The notes: generated from the sequence alone by a model not told the origin. Shown: positions 42,983-52,904, counted from the stretch's first letter. The stretch is DNA of 64,000 bases from Psychrobacillus sp044762745 (GCF_044762745.1 NZ_JBIWEX010000001.1:332629-396628); one strand, 5' to 3'. Program-made: numbers and translations.

Positions 42983-44185
42983 TTAAAGAAGATTTTCAAA
43001 TTCATTTTTCTTTTTATTAGGGAATGAATAAACTTCTCTATTTTCTACTGCCTCTTTTATTAAGTCATCGTAATCCTTAAAGCTCTCGTAGTATTCCACT
43101 TTCTCAAGCTTAGGTTTTGTTTTAGGACAAGAAGGAGTGAATATTGTACAGCAGTCTTCATATGGTAATATAGACGTCTCATAAGTTCCTATTTCCCGGG
43201 CAATATCTATAATATCTAATTTGTCCATTGAAATGAGTGGTCTAAATACTGGAGTGGATGTCACTGCATTAATGGCAGTCAAGCTTTCGAGTGTTTGGCT
43301 TGCTACTTGACCTAAACTTTCTCCAGTTACAATTCCTAACGCGCCAATTTCTTCTCGTACCAAATCAGCAATTTTCAACATCATTCTTCTTGTCGTAGTC
43401 ATAGATACATTTTCTGGAATTTGAGCCGCTATACTTTGTTGGATTTCTGTAAATGGAATAACATGAAGCCTTACAGTTGCTCCAAAATGGCTTAATTGGT
43501 TTGCAAGATCCATCACTTTTTCTTTGGAACGCTCACTTGTAAACGGTGGACTATGAAAATGGATTGCATCTAATCTTACTCCACGCTTTAAAAGCATATA
43601 TCCTGCTACTGGACTGTCAATTCCACCCGAAAGCATCAAAAGCGAACGACCATTTGAGCCAAGTGGCATCCCGCCTGCTCCAGGGATTACTTGTGCCATC
43701 ATATACACAGCATCTACTAGCACTTCAATACGTAAATCTATTTCCGGTTTTTTTAATTGTACTTTTAAAGATGGAAATTGTCTTAATACGTGACTTGCTA
43801 TTGTCGTTTGCAATTCATATGTATCCAGTGGAAACTTTTTATCGGAACGCTTCACGGTTACACGAAATGTTTTGTTTTCACTATCTAAGCTTTCCATTAT
43901 TTGAAGTGCAGTTGCTTGGATATCTTCTAGTTCCTTTGAACATGAAGCAACTGGGCTAAATGATTGAATCCCAAATATTTTGGGTAATCGCCCTATTAAT
44001 GCTTCTATTTCTGCGTCATCTGATGATGTTAAAAACATTCGATCTCTTTCTGCATGTACTTTAATATTTGGTAAATCTACAAAAGAAAATTTTATGTTGT
44101 TTCGAAGATGTGATATAAACTGTTTTCTGTTTTTTCCTTTTGTTGACAATTCACCGTATCTTACTAATATTTTTTCCCATTTCAT
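42983..44185 (-). CDS. thiI: tRNA 4-thiouridine synthase ThiI
   Basis: Makes s4U8 in tRNA and takes part in thiazole sulphur transfer. 400 aa: ferredoxin-like and THUMP domains (1-165) and a PP-loop adenylating domain with SGGIDSPVAGYMLLKRG near 185. No rhodanese extension, as in B. subtilis, where the sulphur comes directly from the neighbouring NifZ. Five bp after nifZ, the same operon. Confidence 0.95.
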   Translation of the reverse strand: MKWEKILVRYGELSTKGKNRKQFISHLRNNIKFSFVDLPNIKVHAERDRMFLTSSDDAEIEALIGRLPKIFGIQSFSPVASCSKELEDIQATALQIMESLDSENKTFRVTVKRSDKKFPLDTYELQTTIASHVLRQFPSLKVQLKKPEIDLRIEVLVDAVYMMAQVIPGAGGMPLGSNGRSLLMLSGGIDSPVAGYMLLKRGVRLDAIHFHSPPFTSERSKEKVMDLANQLSHFGATVRLHVIPFTEIQQSIAAQIPENVSMTTTRRMMLKIADLVREEIGALGIVTGESLGQVASQTLESLTAINAVTSTPVFRPLISMDKLDIIDIAREIGTYETSILPYEDCCTIFTPSCPKTKPKLEKVEYYESFKDYDDLIKEAVENREVYSFPNKKKNEFENLL

Positions 44186-44190
44186 AAAAA

Positions 44191-45324
44191 CTAATCTCCT
44201 TTAATGACATTCATTACATTTGTAAATATTTTTTTGAACTGATTTATTTCTTCTTGTGTATTGAGTGAGCTAAAGCTTAGGCGAATAACTCCTTTTATAT
44301 ATTCATCCTGTAAATGCATTGCTTTTAAAACATGACTTGTTTTTGTCTGTCTAGATGAGCAAGCACTACTTGTAGAAACTATAACATTTTTTTGCTGTAA
44401 AGCATTAATAAGAACTTCTCCTTTTATTTTTCGCACAGAAAAGGAAACAATATGTGGTGCTCTATTCGAAGATGAAATTATATTAATCGAAGGAAAAGAT
44501 TTTAAAAAAGGAATAAGATCTTCTGTCAGCTGTTTCATCTTCTCGGCGTTTGCTTCCAAGTTATCATTGGCAAGTCTCACAGCTTTTGCGGTGCAAACTG
44601 CTAAAGGTACTGGTGTTGTTCCGCTACGAATACCAAATTCTTGTCCACCTCCAAAAAGGATAGGTTCCACTTCGATAAATTTTTTTAATGCAAGTAAACC
44701 TGAACCTTTTAAACCGTGAATTTTATGAGAAGAAATCGTTATAGCATCCACATCTAAGATTTGAAAATGTACCGGTAGTTTTCCAAAGCTCTGCACCGCA
44801 TCCACATGGATTAACGCTCGGCTATTCTTTCTTATATACGCGGCAAGCTCTTGAATTGGTTGAATCGCTCCTGTTTCATTGTTAACATGCATAACACTTA
44901 CCAAAATTGTATCGGCACGTAGAAGACTTTTTACAGCATCCACCGCAATTACACCATCCGAATCTACTGGAATCCATTGTACCTCAAATCCAGATTTCAT
45001 TAGTTGTTTTGCAGCTTCCAGTATGGAAGGATGTTCAACTTCCGATACCAGTACATGTCTTCCACGGTTTTTATATTTATTCGCTAAGCCAAAAATGGCT
45101 AAATTATTAGATTCGGTTCCTCCGGATGTAAAATAAATTTTGTCATTCGAAGTATGTAAAATTTCCGCTACTTGTTTTCTAGCTGATTGCAATAATTCGT
45201 TCGTTTGATGACCGAATTCATGTATGGAAGCTGGATTTGCCCAAAACTTTTCGTTTACTGCTACAAAGGTTTTCATCACTTCGGGATGCACTTTCGTTGT
45301 GGCACTATTATCAAAATAAATCAC
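44191..45324 (-). CDS. nifZ: Cysteine desulfurase (NifZ/IscS-like)
   Basis: PLP enzyme delivering persulfide sulphur, here to ThiI. 377 aa from GTG at 45324 (AGGG seven bases upstream), giving the family N-terminus MIYFDNSATTK. PLP Lys is in SSHKIHGLKGSG near 200 and the catalytic Cys in STSSACSS near 320. Operon with thiI. The upstream in-frame extension crosses the ezrA terminator and is rejected. Confidence 0.94.
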   Translation of the reverse strand: MIYFDNSATTKVHPEVMKTFVAVNEKFWANPASIHEFGHQTNELLQSARKQVAEILHTSNDKIYFTSGGTESNNLAIFGLANKYKNRGRHVLVSEVEHPSILEAAKQLMKSGFEVQWIPVDSDGVIAVDAVKSLLRADTILVSVMHVNNETGAIQPIQELAAYIRKNSRALIHVDAVQSFGKLPVHFQILDVDAITISSHKIHGLKGSGLLALKKFIEVEPILFGGGQEFGIRSGTTPVPLAVCTAKAVRLANDNLEANAEKMKQLTEDLIPFLKSFPSINIISSSNRAPHIVSFSVRKIKGEVLINALQQKNVIVSTSSACSSRQTKTSHVLKAMHLQDEYIKGVIRLSFSSLNTQEEINQFKKIFTNVMNVIKGD

Positions 45325-45345
45325 TGTATTTCCCTCTCCTTTTCG

Positions 45346-45383
45346 GAAAAAAACCACCTTCACTTTTATAGTGAGGTGGTTCA
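45346..45383 (-). terminator. Terminator of ezrA
   Basis: AACCACCTCACT / AGTGAAGGTGGTT stem followed by TTTTTCC on the minus strand. Confidence 0.85.
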
Positions 45384-45439
45384 CGTTTGTATACAAAACC
45401 ATTTGTCGTTTCTAGGGTTGAATGCACTAGATTTTCTAG

Positions 45440-47140
45440 TTATGTACGCCATGCCTCTTCCTTAACTAATACTTCGATTTTCTTTAATGCGCCTGGTTCT
45501 ACTTCCTCAACAGCGGTAGCTGCATCTTCTAGCGCTTTTGCATATCTAAGTTGTCTAAAGGCTTCTTCTGCTTCTAACAAGCGCGCATGTATAGTAGGGT
45601 GGCTTTTACGATAACGATTACCGTATTGAATAATCTTTTCCGTTAGCAATACATTTTCTAACATTTCTTTTGCCCGTCTATGCACTTCCTCCATGCAAGC
45701 CTCTGCTTTTTCTAAATAATTATCTACTAACGTCATATTTAGAGGCACTTCTTGAAGGCTTTGCATAGCAATATAAATATGTTCCTCAGCTTCTTCTAAT
45801 CGAACATCCATATCTTCGGGTATTCCCGGTATGTTCGCTTTTTGTAACATACGATCTGTGTCGTGTAAAATATGTTTTAATTCATCGAGCTTTTCACGAG
45901 CTTTATTTTCATCGATTCGTAGATTTTTTAATCGATTGGCAAAAAGATCTTGTTCCTCATATAATCGATCTAGCTCTTCTGCAATTTCGTTTAGTTCTTC
46001 CTGTAAGCTAGAGTATGCAGATTGTTCTTCTTCTACACGTGCTGAGAGAAGGTCAAACTTTTTCTCCAACACTTCTAATTCCTTTAAACAGCTTTGTGGA
46101 ATTTCAGCCTCTTTCTCTGGTAAACGGTAGCTTTGTTGGACATAAGCGGCTTCTTCACTCACTGCACGAGTAACCGTTGTTACTTCTTTAAGACGACTTG
46201 CTGTATGTTCTTTATGCTGATCAACGTATTTTTTAGCAAGCACTTCTTTTTCTAATAAATCATAGAAAGTTTCCATTTCATCTTTTATTTCTTCCACTCT
46301 TACGATTGTTTTTTCCACTTGAAGGTTTACAATTGCAGCCTTCAATTCGATTAACTCTGCTTCAATTTCTTCTAATTTATTTGTCATTTCAAGATGTTGC
46401 AAGTAATAAGAACTTTCTTCCATTTCTTTCTGACCATTTCGTAATTCATGGATAGTAGCGGGTATTTTATTTTGTATTTCTGTAAGTATGGTAGGTATAT
46501 CATGCAATTTAGGGAAGAACTTTTTCCCCTTGTCTTGCAGAGTGATCACAATTTCCCGTGCACTTAAATAATTTCCTGTCTCGGTCAATTTATCAAATTC
46601 CTCAAAATCTGGTATAAATGATTCTAATCCTGCTTCTAATGCCGGAACTGTTTCTCCAAAAGAATATTGATGGGCTAACAATGTCTTCCTAGCAGCTCGA
46701 TGTTGCTCTTTTAACTGCTCCATCTCAATCCTATTTTTCTCTTCACTCCCTATTAATTCTTCCAGTTCTTTTAATATCTCTGACATTTTTTCGTCACAAG
46801 AAGAGATTAATGTTTGAATTTCTTTTTCAATTTTAGTAGCTTTAGGAAAAATAAATTTGTCTATACTTTCTTCTGCATCAAATAAAAGAACATCGATTTT
46901 TGGCATATGGACATCCATTATTTCTGTCCATGTATTTCTCCATCTTTCAAACATTTCTTCCGTTTGACCGTTCATATTCAATTGTTTTACTTTGGTCATT
47001 TCCTCTAAAATTGGTTTGTTTTGAATTTGCTGTTTTTCGTGCTCTAAACGTTCAATCTCTGAATTATGTTTTCTTCTTATTATAAACGCAAAAACTGCAA
47101 TTACTAAAAGTATAATGACTGCTGGGATGATATACTTCAT
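45440..47140 (-). CDS. ezrA: Septation ring regulator EzrA
   Basis: 566 aa (B. subtilis 562). A single N-terminal transmembrane helix (about 4-22) is followed by a spectrin-like, almost wholly helical, Glu/Lys-rich coiled-coil body. It controls FtsZ ring position and links it to cell wall synthesis. Divergent from hisJ as in B. subtilis. Confidence 0.95.
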   Translation of the reverse strand: MKYIIPAVIILLVIAVFAFIIRRKHNSEIERLEHEKQQIQNKPILEEMTKVKQLNMNGQTEEMFERWRNTWTEIMDVHMPKIDVLLFDAEESIDKFIFPKATKIEKEIQTLISSCDEKMSEILKELEELIGSEEKNRIEMEQLKEQHRAARKTLLAHQYSFGETVPALEAGLESFIPDFEEFDKLTETGNYLSAREIVITLQDKGKKFFPKLHDIPTILTEIQNKIPATIHELRNGQKEMEESSYYLQHLEMTNKLEEIEAELIELKAAIVNLQVEKTIVRVEEIKDEMETFYDLLEKEVLAKKYVDQHKEHTASRLKEVTTVTRAVSEEAAYVQQSYRLPEKEAEIPQSCLKELEVLEKKFDLLSARVEEEQSAYSSLQEELNEIAEELDRLYEEQDLFANRLKNLRIDENKAREKLDELKHILHDTDRMLQKANIPGIPEDMDVRLEEAEEHIYIAMQSLQEVPLNMTLVDNYLEKAEACMEEVHRRAKEMLENVLLTEKIIQYGNRYRKSHPTIHARLLEAEEAFRQLRYAKALEDAATAVEEVEPGALKKIEVLVKEEAWRT

Positions 47141-47292
47141 CGTAAGCCCCCTGTTCCAAAATCAAAAAATTCTAATTCAAATGTTACTCTATATATTACC
47201 ATGCTTTTTATGTTATTGTTTCATAAAACAAGAGAAAAGCAATGAATTATTTGAAATAATGCTATTTCAACATCAAAAGGAGGCAGATTTGA

Positions 47293-48090
47293 TTGAAAAA
47301 GGATGGTCATATTCATACGCCCTATTGCCCACATGGAACGCTTGACCCATTCCATTTATATATTGAAAAAGCAATTCAAAATGGTTTTCATGAAATTACA
47401 TTTACCGAGCATGCTCCATTACCGGTCAATTTTGTTGACCCAACACCCGATAAGGACAGCTGTATGGATTTGAAGCAACTCGATTCGTACTTTGCTGATT
47501 TAGATCGTTTGAAAAAACATTATGAAAAGGATATTGTTATATCAACGGGATTGGAAATAGATTTTATCTCTGGTTTTGAACAAGACACTATTTCTTTCTT
47601 AAATACATATGGCATGTATTTGGATGATTCGATTTTATCAGTACATTTTTTAGCCTTTCGAAACACCTACACATGTATTGATTTTTCTAAATCCACTTTT
47701 TTAATGTTTATGAAACATGTCGGAAATCCGATGGCTGTGTATAAATTGTATTATAAAACATTGATGGATTCAATAACGAGTGATTTAGGAATTTATAAAC
47801 CTAAACGAATAGGTCATATTACGCTCGTTCATAAATTTCAACATACATTGCCAGAAACAGTCGATGACCATGAAGAAATAGTATCGATTTTAATGGAGAT
47901 AAAAAATCAACAGCTTCAATTAGATGTAAATAGTGCTGGTCTTGCAAAACCGTATTGTTTAGAAAGCTATCCAGCACCAGCTTATATTCAAATAGCAAAG
48001 CAATTAGAAATCCCGTTAGTTTTTGGATCTGATGCTCACCAAGCAAAAGACTTACACCAGTATTATCATGACTTACACATTTATTTGTAG
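47293..48090 (+). CDS. hisJ: Histidinol-phosphatase (PHP family)
   Basis: Dephosphorylates histidinol phosphate in histidine synthesis. 265 aa, PHP fold, with metal ligands in DGHIHTPYCPHG (5-16), EHAPLP, GLEIDFI (about 96) and FGSDAHQ near the end. The start is a TTG nine bases after GGAGG. It is detached from any his operon, as in B. subtilis, and 15 bp upstream of the fRMsr gene. Confidence 0.9.
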   Translation: MKKDGHIHTPYCPHGTLDPFHLYIEKAIQNGFHEITFTEHAPLPVNFVDPTPDKDSCMDLKQLDSYFADLDRLKKHYEKDIVISTGLEIDFISGFEQDTISFLNTYGMYLDDSILSVHFLAFRNTYTCIDFSKSTFLMFMKHVGNPMAVYKLYYKTLMDSITSDLGIYKPKRIGHITLVHKFQHTLPETVDDHEEIVSILMEIKNQQLQLDVNSAGLAKPYCLESYPAPAYIQIAKQLEIPLVFGSDAHQAKDLHQYYHDLHIYL

Positions 48091-48105
48091 AATGGAGACG
48101 AAATT

Positions 48106-48585
48106 ATGTTTACAAAAACGACTTATTCAGAAGATTTAACTGCAAACTATACGATGTTGTCGAAGCAGTTAGATGCACTTTTAACAGGTGAAACTAATGC
48201 GATTGCAAATTTTAGTAATGCTTCTGCGTTATTAAATCAGTTTTTTGATCAAATTAACTGGGTTGGATTTTATTTGATGGAAGATGGCGAATTGGTGTTA
48301 GGACCGTTTCAAGGTTTGCCTGCCTGTGTAAGAATTCCCGTTGGTAGAGGGGTATGTGGAACTGCCGCTGAAACATTAGAAACGATTATCGTTCCTGATG
48401 TACATGCTTTTCCAGGTCATATAGCTTGCGATGCAGCTTCCCAATCGGAAATTGTAGTACCACTTGTAAAAGACGGAGTATTGGTTGGTGTTCTCGATAT
48501 TGATAGCCCGATTAAAGAACGTTTTTCGGAACAAGATGCAAAAGGCTTAGAACAATTTGTTCAAGTACTAGTTAAACATATTTAA
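48106..48585 (+). CDS. ytsP: Free methionine-(R)-sulfoxide reductase (GAF-domain fRMsr, YtsP)
   Basis: 159-aa single GAF domain. The three cysteines typical of fRMsr are present: Cys74 and Cys84 (PACVRIPVGRGVCGTAAE) and Cys108 (HIACDAAS). It reduces free Met-R-sulfoxide using thioredoxin. It follows hisJ, and its 3' end converges with methionine gamma-lyase, placing two methionine-related enzymes side by side. Confidence 0.92.
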   Translation: MFTKTTYSEDLTANYTMLSKQLDALLTGETNAIANFSNASALLNQFFDQINWVGFYLMEDGELVLGPFQGLPACVRIPVGRGVCGTAAETLETIIVPDVHAFPGHIACDAASQSEIVVPLVKDGVLVGVLDIDSPIKERFSEQDAKGLEQFVQVLVKHI

Positions 48586-48586
48586 G

Positions 48587-48619
48587 AAAAGCAGAGGGAG
48601 TTGATCCCCTCTGCTTTTA
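48587..48619. terminator. Bidirectional terminator between ytsP and methionine gamma-lyase
   Basis: AAAAGCAGAGGG / CCCTCTGCTTTT stem with A and T flanks usable on both strands. Confidence 0.88.
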
Positions 48620-49804
48620 TAGTTTAGCGAATGCTTGTTTTAAATCTTCTACTAGGTCCATAGAGTTCTCGAGACCAACAGATAGTCGGAGTAATCCGTC
48701 CGTGATGCCCATTTCCTGCCTCTCTTTTTCAGGTACGACCGAGTGAGTCATCGTTGCTGGATGTTGGATTAATGTTTCGGCATCCCCTAGACTAACCGCG
48801 ATTTTGATAAGCTTCAATTCATTCATGAGCTTTTGCGCATGTTTCAATCCACCGGTAACTGTGAATGATATTAGCCCACCTCCACCTTTCATTTGCTTTT
48901 GGGCAATTTCATATTGTGGATTGCTTGCATCAAACGGATAGTAAATATTTTCCACAAAAGCAGCTGTTTTTAAATACGCCACAACTTCTTCTGCATTTTT
49001 TGTATGCCGATCCATCCTTACATGCATCGTTTTGATTCCCCTAATTAGTAACCAAGCATCAAACGGTGAAATAATACCGCCAAAATCTTTTTGAACGGAC
49101 AACCGAATAGCTTCTATTTCTTCTTTTTTACTCCCAACAATGATTCCTGCAATAACATCTCCATGTCCATTAATATATTTGGTCGCACTATGCAAAACAA
49201 AATCTACTCCAAGTTTTAATGGGTTTTGTAAATAAGGAGATGAAAATGTATTATCAACTACTACACGAATGCGATGTTTTTTTGCTATTCTCGTTATTAA
49301 TTCGATATCTACCATTTCCATTGTTGGATTAATAGGTGTTTCTATATAAATACAAACAGTATTTGGTTTTATAGCTGCCTCAATAGCTTCTTCTGAATTT
49401 AATAATGCTAAATCATGTGAAACATTATATTTTTCCTTCAATAAATTAAGGAGACCAAATGTACAACCATAGATCCCTCGTGTACAAAGAATATGATCAC
49501 CCGACTTTGTTAAGTGAACTAAAATCGCACTAACTGCAGCCATTCCAGACCCGAATGCTAATGCACCTTCCCCATATTCTATTGCAGCCATTCGTTCTTC
49601 TAATACCCGAACAGTCGGATTTCCTAAACGAGAGTAAACGCCGCCACTCTCTTCTCCAGCGAATCTTCTTGCCCCCTGCTCAGCCGTATCAAATGCAAAT
49701 GTAGAGGTTTGATATAAAGGCACTGCTAGGCTATCCTGATGATCGGCCGATTGATAGCCCTTATGAATGTATGCCGTCTCCTTTTGTACTTTTTCATCAT
49801 TCAT
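48617..49804 (-). CDS. mgl: Methionine gamma-lyase (Cys/Met metabolism PLP enzyme)
   Basis: 395 aa of the Cys/Met PLP family. PLP Lys209 in HSATKYINGHGD, YSRLGNPT, and SGMAA near 86. Tyr112-Gly-Cys114 (IYGCTFGLL) corresponds to the Tyr/Cys pair that marks methionine gamma-lyases; cystathionine beta- and gamma-enzymes usually lack that Cys. It would split methionine into methanethiol, ammonia and 2-oxobutyrate. A near-ideal cre site lies just upstream, so it is probably shut off by CcpA on good carbon sources. Cystathionine lyase is the main alternative. Confidence 0.82.
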   Translation of the reverse strand: MNDEKVQKETAYIHKGYQSADHQDSLAVPLYQTSTFAFDTAEQGARRFAGEESGGVYSRLGNPTVRVLEERMAAIEYGEGALAFGSGMAAVSAILVHLTKSGDHILCTRGIYGCTFGLLNLLKEKYNVSHDLALLNSEEAIEAAIKPNTVCIYIETPINPTMEMVDIELITRIAKKHRIRVVVDNTFSSPYLQNPLKLGVDFVLHSATKYINGHGDVIAGIIVGSKKEEIEAIRLSVQKDFGGIISPFDAWLLIRGIKTMHVRMDRHTKNAEEVVAYLKTAAFVENIYYPFDASNPQYEIAQKQMKGGGGLISFTVTGGLKHAQKLMNELKLIKIAVSLGDAETLIQHPATMTHSVVPEKERQEMGITDGLLRLSVGLENSMDLVEDLKQAFAKL

Positions 49805-49821
49805 GTACTAACACTCCTCAT

Positions 49822-49835
49822 TGTAAACGCTTACA
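49822..49835. promoter_or_regulatory. cre (CcpA site) upstream of methionine gamma-lyase
   Basis: TGTAAACGCTTACA fits the consensus TGWAANCGNTNWCA exactly, with symmetric outer arms. It ends 17 bp before the start codon, a location suited to promoter or roadblock repression. Confidence 0.85.
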
Positions 49836-49877
49836 TTTATTTTACACTGAATAAACAAAAAAGAAAAGGCATCTCTT

Positions 49878-51740
49878 TTACAAATGATGAGATACCTCCA
49901 TAATACTTAGTTGATTTTTCCCTTTATTTTTTGCTTCATATAAAGCGATATCTGTCTGTTGAAAAAGATGGTGAAAATTTATATTATCTTGTTGTTGCCA
50001 ACTAGAAACACCAATTGAAACTGTCACGCTCGGATTAGTTTCGGATGAAATTGATCCCAATAATTGCTTGCACATCTCTATTCCTTCTTCGAGTGTCATT
50101 TGAGCATAATATAATGCTAGCTCTTCTCCACCCCATCTTACACCGATTCCTTTTTCTCCAACTTTTTTCTGTATAATGGAAGCAATTTGCTTTAATATTT
50201 CATCTCCAACCTGATGACCAAACGTATCATTTACTTGTTTAAAATCATCAATATCAATTAATACAAATACGCCACGGTCATCTATTTTCATGGAATTTTC
50301 CACATATTTATCCAAATACTTTCGTGCAAAAAGATTTGTTAAATGATCGCGATTCACCATCTCCTGCAATTTATTACGTAGCGCAGAGTTACTTATTGCA
50401 AGTGATGAATGTTGAATGAGAGATTGCATTAATTTAAAGGCATCAAACGAAAAGAAATAAGGTTCTTTATGGAGCACTATACTAAAACCTGTAATCGTAT
50501 TTTGCTCTTTTAATGGCACAGCAATTAGAGAGCGATAACCACTTTTTAACTTTGTTATTCTGTTAAAGTCAGCTATAAACAAGGAGTCCTTCACTTTGTT
50601 AAAATGATTAGCAACATGTTGAATGTAAAATTGACCTTCATTCGTATGGAAGTAATCATTACTCGACGTGGAAATTTTGTATTCTTCTTCTTCGATAAAA
50701 ACAAAGCAGATTTGCTCTGGGTGGAAAGATTTTATTAATTGATTTCTTAAGAAGACTAACATTTCCTCTAAAGAAATATTCGTATTTAATTTATGTGAAG
50801 TTTCATTTATTAATTGCAGATCTGAAACTAACCTATGAGACTGGATATACAATTTTGCATTTTCAAGTGCATTTCCCGTCGTTTCCGATAGCGATGTAGC
50901 AAATTCTTTTTGTCGAGTAGAGAAAATATAATCCTCAGTGGTGGTAAGCTGTAATATACCATAAATTCCTTGTTTCCCTTTTATCGGTACATTTATTAAT
51001 CGTACACCTAACTCTTGTACAAGTTCTGTAGTAATTTCGCCTGAAACATATGCATCTACTGTGGCTGGTCGTTCAGAAGTATAATCAAACAACTTATAAG
51101 GAACAGAAGTTTTTCTATCTTGGTCATTCGATAATATTAATGTAGGCTCTAATTGTGGAAACGCATTAGTTATAGCATATAAAGTTCCATTTAATATTTC
51201 CCCCGAATCGAGTGTGGAGTTAAACGCTTTTGTTACACTAAATAAATTTCGATATTGATTTTCTTGCTGTATTAAAACAATCGATTGTCTAATTGTTTTC
51301 ACAAGCTTCGTAATGGTGGAAACAAATTCCTTTATATTTTCCGTCTCGGCGAATTCTTTCCATCTCACCGTTGAATCCATGACAAGCAGTCCTATTGGTT
51401 GATTGTCATAATCCCTAAGTAAAATTTTAACTACTTTGTTCAGGTCATTTTCCATATCCCAAAAAGGAGTTTCGGTAAAATCTTTTTCATAAAAAAATGC
51501 CTCTACCTCAAGCCATTTAATCAAATGCATTTTTTTCGAGTAACTATGATTTTTTCTCAATGGTTTAAATGTATCTATGTCAAAAATAAAATAATGAACC
51601 TTTTCAACATCAAAAAATTCTGACAGTATATTTTTTAAGTCATTAAACCATTTTATTGTAGTTCCAGTGGTAAGTAAATTTTCACTATACACATCTAAAA
51701 TACGACTTTTTATAAGCGTCATTATTCCATCATTTTTCAT
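49878..51740 (-). CDS. dgcP: GAF-GGDEF diguanylate cyclase (DgcP/YtrP-like)
   Basis: 620-aa soluble protein: an N-terminal region and two further GAF-like segments (roughly 1-145, 150-300, 300-450) followed by a C-terminal GGDEF domain (about 455-615). The active-site motif is RWGGEELALY, within the allowed GGEEL form, preceded by DIDDFKQVNDTFGH, so c-di-GMP synthesis is expected. No RxxD inhibitory site is obvious. B. subtilis DgcP (YtrP) sits in the same neighbourhood next to rpsD. ATG with an AGAGG site. Confidence 0.9.
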   Translation of the reverse strand: MKNDGIMTLIKSRILDVYSENLLTTGTTIKWFNDLKNILSEFFDVEKVHYFIFDIDTFKPLRKNHSYSKKMHLIKWLEVEAFFYEKDFTETPFWDMENDLNKVVKILLRDYDNQPIGLLVMDSTVRWKEFAETENIKEFVSTITKLVKTIRQSIVLIQQENQYRNLFSVTKAFNSTLDSGEILNGTLYAITNAFPQLEPTLILSNDQDRKTSVPYKLFDYTSERPATVDAYVSGEITTELVQELGVRLINVPIKGKQGIYGILQLTTTEDYIFSTRQKEFATSLSETTGNALENAKLYIQSHRLVSDLQLINETSHKLNTNISLEEMLVFLRNQLIKSFHPEQICFVFIEEEEYKISTSSNDYFHTNEGQFYIQHVANHFNKVKDSLFIADFNRITKLKSGYRSLIAVPLKEQNTITGFSIVLHKEPYFFSFDAFKLMQSLIQHSSLAISNSALRNKLQEMVNRDHLTNLFARKYLDKYVENSMKIDDRGVFVLIDIDDFKQVNDTFGHQVGDEILKQIASIIQKKVGEKGIGVRWGGEELALYYAQMTLEEGIEMCKQLLGSISSETNPSVTVSIGVSSWQQQDNINFHHLFQQTDIALYEAKNKGKNQLSIMEVSHHL

Positions 51741-51881
51741 CGTTACACCTCTCAGTTTTCTAAGAGCAAATTGATACTTTTATCACACTTTGATTATAAT
51801 TCAATTTGACTATATTACTTTAGATTTGTCAATTGTTTCTCACAATTTATAACTGTCCCTTTCTCTAAGAAACGAATTTGA

Positions 51882-51910
51882 TTGACTTTCTCAACATAAA
51901 ACGATACAAT
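51882..51910 (+). promoter_or_regulatory. Sigma-A promoter of rpsD
   Basis: TTGACT (51882-51887), 17-bp spacer, TACAAT (51905-51910). Confidence 0.85.
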
Positions 51911-51984
51911 CGATTTTGTGTAAAATAAATGCAGCAGTTGTATGGCCTAGATTGCTCATTTTGTTCCTCTTATTTTTTAAATAG

Positions 51985-52030
51985 ATGGTGTATCCCGTAA
52001 CCCTCGGCTGCTAGGGCGATGATACATGAA
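51985..52030 (+). ncRNA. Putative S4-binding leader of rpsD
   Basis: In the roughly 190-nt leader, TGTATC (51989-51994) pairs with GATACA (52021-52026) around an inner CCCT/AGGG stem and a CGTAA segment, a compact folded RNA close to the gene. B. subtilis rpsD is autoregulated by S4 binding its leader, and Firmicutes S4 leaders are conserved; this is inferred to be the equivalent element. Confidence 0.6.
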
Positions 52031-52108
52031 AACAAAATGTCTGCTAGTTTGAATACATCTGGTCTTATTTTACAACAAAATAAAACCAATATAAAGGAGG
52101 AGACATAC

Positions 52109-52711
52109 ATGTCTCGTTATACAGGTCCATCATGGAAATTATCACGTCGTCTTGGTATCTCACTAAGCGGTACTGGTAAAGAATTAGAAAAACGCCCTTA
52201 CGCACCAGGACAACACGGTCCAAACCAACGTAAAAAATTAACAGAATACGGTATGCAATTACAAGAAAAACAAAAACTTCGTCACACTTATGGTGTTAAC
52301 GAACGTCAATTCCGTACTCTTTTTGACAAAGCTGGTAAAATGCAAGGTAAACATGGTGAAAACTTCATGATCCTTCTTGAAACTCGCCTTGATAACGTTG
52401 TTTATCGTTTAGGTCTTGCTCGTACTCGTCGTGGAGCTCGTCAATTAGTTAACCACGGTCACGTTATGGTTGATGGTAAACGTGTTGATATTCCTTCATT
52501 CAGCGTAAAACCAGGTCAAGAAATTTCTCTTCGTGAAAAATCTCAAAACCTAGACGTTGTAAATGAATCAATCGAAGTAAACAACTTCGTTCCAGAATAC
52601 TTAACTTTTGACGCAGACAACAAAGTTGGTACTTTCGTTCGCCTTCCAGAGCGTAGCGAATTATCAGCTGAAATTAACGAAGCTCTAATCGTTGAGTTCT
52701 ACTCTCGTTAA
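52109..52711 (+). CDS. rpsD: 30S ribosomal protein S4
   Basis: Primary 16S rRNA binding protein and assembly nucleator. 200 aa from ATG at 52109 after AAAGGAGG, giving the standard MSRYTGPSWK start. The in-frame extension overlaps the leader RNA and is rejected. S4 RNA-binding domain at 90-150 (LDNVVYRLGLARTRRGARQ). Codon use is clearly that of a highly expressed gene. Own promoter and terminator. Confidence 0.98.
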   Translation: MSRYTGPSWKLSRRLGISLSGTGKELEKRPYAPGQHGPNQRKKLTEYGMQLQEKQKLRHTYGVNERQFRTLFDKAGKMQGKHGENFMILLETRLDNVVYRLGLARTRRGARQLVNHGHVMVDGKRVDIPSFSVKPGQEISLREKSQNLDVVNESIEVNNFVPEYLTFDADNKVGTFVRLPERSELSAEINEALIVEFYSR

Positions 52712-52738
52712 TTTTATTGCTCTTCAAAGAGTGATATT

Positions 52739-52786
52739 AAAAGCCTTCAAAACCCTTATAATTCAGGGTTTTGGAGGCTTTTTCTA
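52739..52786 (+). terminator. Terminator of rpsD
   Basis: AAAAGCCTTCAAAACCCT / AGGGTTTTGGAGGCTTTTT stem with T tail. Confidence 0.93.
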
Positions 52787-52831
52787 TTCTATTGATTACT
52801 CGCATGAAAGTCTAAGCATGAATCGTATTTT

Positions 52832-52904
52832 AAAGATAAAGCGTCCGCCTGCAGCGAAAATCATTGCGATCTCTTAACAGAACTTTTCTAAGACACATAT
52901 CCCT
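52832..52904. repeat. Palindromic repeat element R5 (short, degenerate)
   Basis: Ends AAAGATAAAGCGTCC and AAGACACATATCCCT resemble the family ends; inside is CGCCTGCAGCGAAAATCATTGCG. More eroded than R2-R4. Confidence 0.65.

Noticed and set aside
47115..47345. Open frame of 76 codons between ezrA and hisJ
   Set aside because: It overlaps both genes out of frame and lacks a convincing start; the GGAGG near its end serves hisJ.
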